Shown here piece after piece: positions 58,317-64,000 of a stretch of 64,000 nucleotides of DNA (the stretch's first letter is position 1; each line of letters begins with the position of its first letter). Origin of the DNA: Humulus lupulus (taxonomy: Eukaryota; Streptophyta; Magnoliopsida; Rosales; Cannabaceae); contig NC_084802.1 of the NCBI RefSeq assembly GCF_963169125.1, positions 39,764,607 through 39,828,606 of the forward strand, in the 5' to 3' direction. Below the pieces are notes generated by a model that did not search any database, was not told where the DNA came from, and was given only the letters and a program-made list of their open reading frames with translations. The position numbers were made by a program, and so were the translations under genes.

Positions 58317-58985
58317 GCCCTAATGTGTTGTTACCATAATTGCTTTAATTATTCATTTAATTAAAAATCTAAAATTGAATTAAAATAGTTTTAATTTGGA
58401 AATTTATTTAATTGAAATAATATTGATTATTTTCCTTAATTAAATTTTTTTTAATTATTCTTTTCCATAATTAAAATGGTTTTCATTAAAATATCCAAAA
58501 TTAAAATTAAATTGTTTAATTTTATTTTTGAATTAAATTACCCAAATTCAAATTGAGCCTTAGAAACTATTTGTGTTAAAACCCAAAGTTTAATTATTTT
58601 AAAAGTTTGTTTAAAATAATTAAAAAGTTGTACAATTAAAAATGGACATGGAAAAGGATGGTATTGGCTCAACAAAACTACATCTCAAGCTTCGAGATCA
58701 AGGAGCTCTTCATCAGGCCTTAGATAGTCTAGGTTACATTTTCATGTATTTTTTTGCAAGTGTTGTAATTTTTCTAGAAACACCCAAAAGTTACCAACCC
58801 GCTTTTATTTACTTATTATAAATGTTTGAATGAGATTAAAGTGTTTAATATTTTGGCATGCATTATAAGATGCCATTCATATGTCCACATAGTATGCAAG
58901 CATGCACTATATTCGTGTAGAAACATGCTATTAGGAACGTCCTATATTTTATTATATGTTTATATATGATAATTCATATAATATG
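58317..58985 (+). other. Copia E leader/gag region, no clear gene
   Basis: AT-rich. A short possible coding start MDMEKDGIGSTKLHLKLRDQ at about 58642-58730 has no confident assignment. Confidence 0.35.
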
Positions 58986-59794
58986 TGTAACGCCCTGGCT
59001 ACCCCAGAACAGTTACGGTGAATAATGAACCGGAAATTTGACTCGCTACCCGTGTCCTTTGGTTAAAAATGTGATCTAAGTGTTATTATTAGGTTAAGGT
59101 GAAAAGTCAGTAAAAAGGAAAGGATACATTTCATTAAGTAAATAAACTGCTCATGAGCCTTTCAAAATGTTTACAAGCTGTTCATAATACAAAAGGGTCG
59201 CTACTGTTTCAAATTTACAATCCCCGCCGACCTAAGCGGCAAAAATAGGGTAAACCCCTAGTCCCTCTGAGAACTCCCTGACCGTGGTGGTCAAGCGGCC
59301 CAATATGTACACAACATCGCCCAAGCTCTCCACTCAGGGTTGAGTGAGCTTCTCTTTTCCTTTACCTGCACCACACAGCACCCATGAGCCAAGGCCCAGC
59401 AAGAAAACACAATAAAGCATGATATAATATCAATAATAGTCATAATAATCGTTCAGGATCAACAGATCAAGTAGATAGGTGACAATAGCCAAAAGTCACA
59501 ATAGTGGGTACAACTCCCTCCTGCCATGTGATGATAGAGTCACCAAGGCTTAACTGACAAGTAGTTCTTTCATAAGTTTGATCAGGACAGGTGCATGGTG
59601 ATTGGTCACCAACATAACCTTCCTCCACACCCCTGTAAACAAATGTGGACTCACATGCATGCATTTAACATCATATTATAATATAATTCTCATAAACATG
59701 CATAAACACATTTAATGTCATAATTAAACAGTTATGGCCCTCCCGGCCTACTAATCCAGCCATTAAACCATAATAGGGAATCCGAGGCATTACA
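58986..59794 (-). mobile_element. Element K: Tekay-like solo LTR, 809 bp, TSD ATATG
   Basis: Runs from TGTAACGCCCTGG to GAGGCATTACA with a perfect 5-bp duplication ATATG at 58981-58985 and 59795-59799. It is in minus orientation, judged by the shared 74-nt block at 59334-59407 and by similarity to LTR A. No interior or second LTR. It formed by unequal recombination within an inserted element, or is an LTR remnant. Confidence 0.95.
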
Positions 59795-59799
59795 ATATG

Positions 59800-60620
59800 A
59801 AACTTAGTCTTAATTAGTTAAGATGGTAAATCAAAATTAAAGTTGTTTAATTTGTTATTTCAATGAAAAATGTTTTATTAAAATAAAAATGACATTCTCT
59901 TAATTAAAGAAAAATTAAAATTAGAATTACGGGCACAATTTTTTATTTTTTGCTTAATTGGATCAGTAATTATTAGAATATAATTTGGTAAAAATAATTA
60001 AATTTATTTTTAAAACTAAATTTAAAAATATTGATTTTGCGGCAAACACACTTTTCCAAAGTAGTGAGTGGGAGAGAGAGTTATGACAATAAGTCCTATG
60101 ATCTCCATTATTGGTTGAACACCGAGAGGCATAGGAAGGGCCTCGTGTTGCCTCCGTTTGCGGCCTCCCTAAGGAAAGGCTTCCGGATATGTATATTTTA
60201 TCTCAAGGTTGACTTCTCTTATGAGAATGTAATTAGTGATGTATTTCAAGTTTAACTGACCCTAAGGCACACTCTTGAGTTAATTCATTAATGAAAATAA
60301 TGGGTTACACTTACAAGGTGTATTTAGGCTTTCGAGCACGAGTAGTGCATCTTGACCAAACTAGCGGTAGTTCATAAGTCAAAATAGAAAAATGCGTTTT
60401 TAAGTTTTCACTAATGAAATTGAGATTTGTCTCAAAATTAATTTGGAGTGAGTTTGACCTACCCCAAGGCTAGTCCATTAATTTATCGTGGATTAGTATA
60501 TAAATTTTTATGTGTTTTTATATGTTGCATTCATGCATCATGTTTTACTTTTCAAATAATATATGGTATTTATTATATGTTTTAATTCATTATATATATT
60601 TTTTATTTATTTCCAGCAAC
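59800..60620 (+). other. Copia E interior, no clear gene
   Basis: AT-rich. An open frame at 60031-60255 (SYDLHYWLNTERHRKGLVLP) lacks an ATG start and has no homology I can name; it may be part of a copia leader ORF. Confidence 0.35.
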
Positions 60621-60621
60621 A

Positions 60622-61038
60622 ATGGTTAATTCTCTTAATCCTAATCAAGTACTTGAAAACTTGGGAATTCACACACACCTCATTGATAAACTCTTGGAAA
60701 TGATTCCATTTAGTCTTAACTGCATAAGAAGATGGTATGAAGAGATTCACATTGTCTTTGGAACACAAAACTTGTACGGAGCGATCTATGATCTACCTCC
60801 AGAGGTTCCAAGCTTTTCATCCAGCTTTGATGAACATGAAAAATATGGTGAATGGATGAGATTGAATCACTTGGCACGTCAATGCATGTTATCGACCATG
60901 CATGGCGACATTAAAGAAAGATATATGGTTATTGAAACTGCATACGAGATGTGTGCCTTGATAAATAGTGATGCTATGGCACATGCTCAATTTTTTAAAT
61001 ACGAGGTAAATTCGATTTACTCAAAATCTCTTCTTTAA
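60622..61038 (+). pseudogene. Copia gag-like fragment (element E)
   Basis: MVNSLNPNQVLENLGI through YGAIYDLPPEVPSFS, YGEWMRLNHLARQCMLSTMH and MVIETAYEMCALI. The pattern xxYxxWxxxxxxARxxxLxxM.....TAxEMxxxL is that of copia gag regions. The frame is open for 138 codons and then lost. The start codon follows a CAGCAAC acceptor-like site. Function would be the capsid precursor; it is a fragment. Confidence 0.55.
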
Positions 61039-62800
61039 TATTTTTAATATTTTGCATGGTTGATTCAAAATTATGCCACCAATATTATTTTTAATTTGTT
61101 CTTGTCTTCAGGGATGTAGAAATCTTTTGAGAAAAATGATAATTGTATTGAAACCAAAGAGAAGAAGAAATGATGAAGACAATTGAATAAAGAAAAGATT
61201 AGTTTAGACATTTATTTTGTTTATTTTAAAAGAAATTTAAATTTTGTCATTTTGAAATAGTTGATTTTCATTATGAAAGAAACTAATAAGTTCTTTCTTT
61301 AAATTAGTTCTAGAATTCTTTCCAAAAACTATATTGAAGATTCCTTTATTTGATAAGTGAACAAATTTGATATTTCTTTTGAATAATAAATTCAGTTGTT
61401 ATTTTTGAAATATATTTGTTCCACCTATTTCATCAATGAGTATAAATGATAATTATGAATTATTCATTATTGTGCAAATCATAGATTTAATAAATAAGAC
61501 ATATTATTCCAACCACAATTAAGTGAAACATATATGTGAATTATTTTTTAGATTGGTTTGTAATCAATTAGGCACATAAAATAAATAAAAGACAGTCTTT
61601 TATTGGAACCATTCATTGGTTCTCTCCCTGTTTATATAGTATATTAATTAAAGTTAACCAAAAGACCTTTCTCTAATAAAGGCTCAAAAATCACATAATC
61701 GTTTAGCTAATACATATAAATGCATGTTGAACATTTTAATATTCAAAGCTAAAAGAGATAATAAATAGTTAGTCAATATTGATTGACATTTATGTTTATT
61801 TTTTTTAATGCAAAGAAAATTTCTAGAAATTTTCATGCAACATTCAAAGTAAAGTCATTTATAGACTTATTTGATCGGATCAAAAGGAAGTCTAAACTCG
61901 AATTTGAAATTCAAGTAATTTGCATGTGAACTTGGAATTCAAACCCAACTCACATACAACTAGAATACTAAAGAAAATTAGTATTTTAGAAATGGAATAT
62001 AATTATATTAGATAAGATTAGATAGATAATGAGTAATCATTATCGTCTTTATTATTTCTATAATTTTAACACTTGTTATACTCTGTACACGTTTGAATAC
62101 AACATCAAAGATTTAAAAGTTGGGATTCACAAGTGGTTATGTGAATAAATTGAAAATTTTCCATGAAGTCATTTAGTAAAATAATTTAATAATCATAAAA
62201 GATTACAAAAGTGTTTGTATCTCTTAAATGCTACTTTAATGAAGCATGATTATTAAAATCACTATATTTTTCTAGTTAAATTGTACTAGAAATAATGATT
62301 ATAAGTCAAGTAAGCAAGTTACTGATAATTAACAATGATAAAACCAAAGAATATCAAAAAATTTGTAAAATATTATTGTAGTGTGAGCGTTAGTTTGTAA
62401 CAACTCTGTTACAAATGTAAAGTTTGGTTGGTTGTGTGTAACACAATCCAACTATATTTCATTCACATACTAGTATGAAATGAAAGATTTTAACTGAAAA
62501 CAATGGTTCAAACACCATGAATCTAGAAATGGAATTTGGAATTCTATGACATCTGGATTCTTGAACATCCAACTAAAGTTCATTAAACTTCAGTTTGAAA
62601 CAGGATATTCAAGATGAAGAGGAGAACAGAGAAAAGTACAGACTTTTCAAAGTAAGGTTAATAGCCTAAGGCTATATAGAGAAAGAAGAATTTATTACTC
62701 GAATAAATACTTTTTATTGTAACCAAGCTTAAATATGTCTGCATACTCTTCTCCATTGCTTTATGCATGGATTATGAGATTAATTTAAATGGACGTCTAT
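61039..62800 (+). other. Copia E interior, decayed AT-rich sequence without recognisable gene
   Basis: No open frame of note on either strand. Position implies former gag end, protease, integrase and RT, but no motif survives. Deletion or extreme decay, or an unrelated insertion, cannot be told apart. Confidence 0.4.
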
Positions 62801-62829
62801 GTAGTCTTTACTAAATGACTGACATGACA

Positions 62830-63845
62830 AAACCATTTGAAGATCTCGACCGGAAAGATTCTGTTGTGATTCTTATTCTTAATATTGATAATGTTTTGAT
62901 AATTGGGAATGATGTAGAGATATTATCAATAGAAAAGAAATAGTTACTTGAACATTTATAATTATTAGATTTAGAAAAGCCAATAATGTTCTTTACATTC
63001 AAATCTATAGAGATTGAAAGAACAATATTTTGGCACTGTCTCAAGCGACTTATATAGACAAGAAGCTTAAATACGTTAGTTTACAAAAATCCAAGAAAGA
63101 CCTTTTGCCTTCTCGATCAGGAGGATGTATTATCTAAATAATAAAGTCCATTTATTCTTTTACTAGAAAAGATGGACACGAGACAGTATTCCTACAACCT
63201 AGTGATGGATTGTTTAATGTATCGAATGTTATGTCTTTGAATTAACATTTGTTAAACGGTGGGAATAGTTAGCAGTTTTCAATCCAATGATGGATTGATT
63301 CATTGAATAATTATAAGGATTCATTTTTTGAGTATCTTGAATATAAAGCAGATTATATGTTTGTGTATTTAGCAGTGGCCTAAAATCCCAAAGGATAAAA
63401 CTGAATTTAAACCAGATAGAAATCTTCAAAGATTGATATCAGAATTAGTTTCCATAACTATGGAGGAGACACATTAATCTGGAAATGTATTGGACATTTC
63501 AGATTTGTATGTTTCACCATAGAAGCCGAAATGTAACAACTATGAGCAGTTAAATAGGCTATTTGAATTAGTTGAGTTCTTTACCATTTTGGAAAGGATT
63601 TTAGACTTCAATAAACTACTAGTATCTCATTGTTAAAGCAATGGAGATACAACTATTCTAGAAGAACTAGAAATCATGAGAGGGTAAAGCACATGAAAAG
63701 AAGTATCACTTAATTCAAGACAATTTTACATAATTGATGTAATGATCTTGAAGATACCTTCAAAACTATTAACAAAGACTTTGTTAGACAATTTCGTTTA
63801 GGATAATGTGATTGACACATTGAGAGAGATGCCTCAATTTGCTTT
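62830..63845 (+). pseudogene. Copia RT end and RNase H remnants (element E)
   Basis: Traces of RT: VVILILNIDNVLIIGNDVEI (62857-62916), where the family catalytic motif is YVDDxLLIGND, so the second Asp is Asn. Then SQATYIDKKLKYVSLQKSKK-type sequence (63040-63110) in shifting frames. The RNase H tail follows: RTRNHERVKHMKRSI (about 63664-63705), TKTLLDNF-type at 63775, and MPQFALGQVGD (63830-63860). Stops and frameshifts are frequent. The same tail is found in reverse in element D. Confidence 0.7.
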
Positions 63846-63849
63846 AGGG

Positions 63850-63861
63850 CAAGTGGGAGAT
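63850..63861 (+). promoter_or_regulatory. Element E polypurine tract
   Basis: AAGTGGGAGAT lies directly before the 3' LTR start TGTTGGGAATAG, in the expected position. Confidence 0.75.
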
Positions 63862-64000
63862 TGTTGGGAATAGTTCCCTTAAAGAAATTGTAGTTGACAA
63901 ATGTTTTAAAGAAATAAATAATTGAATTGAATTATTATATATATATAGATGATGTCCAATATTATGTTGATAATATTAAGTAAATATCATAAAATTCCAA
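63862..64000 (+). repeat. Element E 3' LTR, first 139 bp (continues beyond window)
   Basis: TGTTGGGAATAGTTCCC onward matches the 5' LTR start with many substitutions and a TA-repeat length difference. The rest lies outside the window. Confidence 0.9.

Larger units (their letters stand above)
55609..64000 (+). mobile_element. Element E: decayed Ty1/copia retrotransposon, runs past the window end
   Basis: 5' LTR 55609-57852, PBS, GC-rich leader, gag-like fragment, RT and RNase H traces, PPT, and the start of the 3' LTR at 63862. Protease, integrase and most of RT are not recognisable. The two LTR starts differ at well over ten sites in about 137 bp by eye, so the insertion is old. It inserted into Tat-like element J (left flank CATAT) and later received solo LTR K. 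Confidence 0.9.

Noticed and set aside
58986..59794. Possibility that this LTR belongs to element E
   Set aside because: E's LTRs start TGTTGGGAAT; this one is Tekay-type, on the minus strand and flanked by its own ATATG duplication.

Overview
This window is plant nuclear DNA, almost certainly from a eudicot. It is AT-rich and packed with degenerate transposons of plant type (Tekay-like chromovirus Ty3/gypsy, Tat-like gypsy, Ty1/copia, CACTA, hAT with a TTF-type N-terminus). It holds one intact gene, for an arginine-rich tandem CCCH zinc-finger protein. The species is not identifiable with certainty; the element families would suit a Rosales genome such as the hemp/hop family, but that is only an impression.

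Layout. 1-2040: short repeats and an unclassified repeat-like tract. 2041-7174: a GTR/AGY trinucleotide microsatellite fused to a decayed CACTA transposon (3' part of TNP2, the second En/Spm-type ORF, and a 3' terminus). 7401-8120 and 8611-9447: two long inverted-repeat (foldback/MITE-like) elements. 9911-10957: a complete non-autonomous CACTA element with matching ATA target duplications. 10958-19791: the gene island, with a cluster of CACGTG boxes at 12866-12925, a TATA box at 14001, a short overlapping upstream ORF and the single-exon zinc-finger gene at 14070-15224. No other gene was found there.

From 19792 to the end the window is a stack of nested retroelements. Tekay-like element A (minus strand, 19792-33352 or beyond) is split by the near-complete Tekay-like element B (21245-30968, minus strand, two about 2.4-kb LTRs, PBS, PPT, one 1,485-codon gag-pol frame without frameshifts). 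A's gag is cut by a plus-strand Tekay LTR (C, 33353). C is broken by a minus-strand copia fragment (D, 34482-38110), whose LTR holds a separate LTR-like insertion (F, 35317-36405, TSD TAATG). Plus-strand gypsy gag-pol remains (M, possibly the body of C) follow and are split by a hAT element (40128-45617). The hAT transposase is in turn split by a solo LTR (L, 41832-43784, TSD TATTA). Next come a Tat-like gypsy remnant (I, 45729-48657), Tekay G (48658), Tekay LTR H inside G's gag (52263), a minus-strand Tat-like pol fragment (J), and a decayed copia element E (55609 past the window end) that carries a Tekay solo LTR (K, 58986-59794, TSD ATATG).

No transposon gene here looks able to make an intact product. 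The clearest biological signals are: element B, inactivated almost only by stops that fit C-to-T change at CAG and CGA codons; a 74-nt block kept without indels in LTRs of diverged Tekay subfamilies; and the ACGT-box cluster upstream of the zinc-finger gene. I saw no gene system that looks undescribed.
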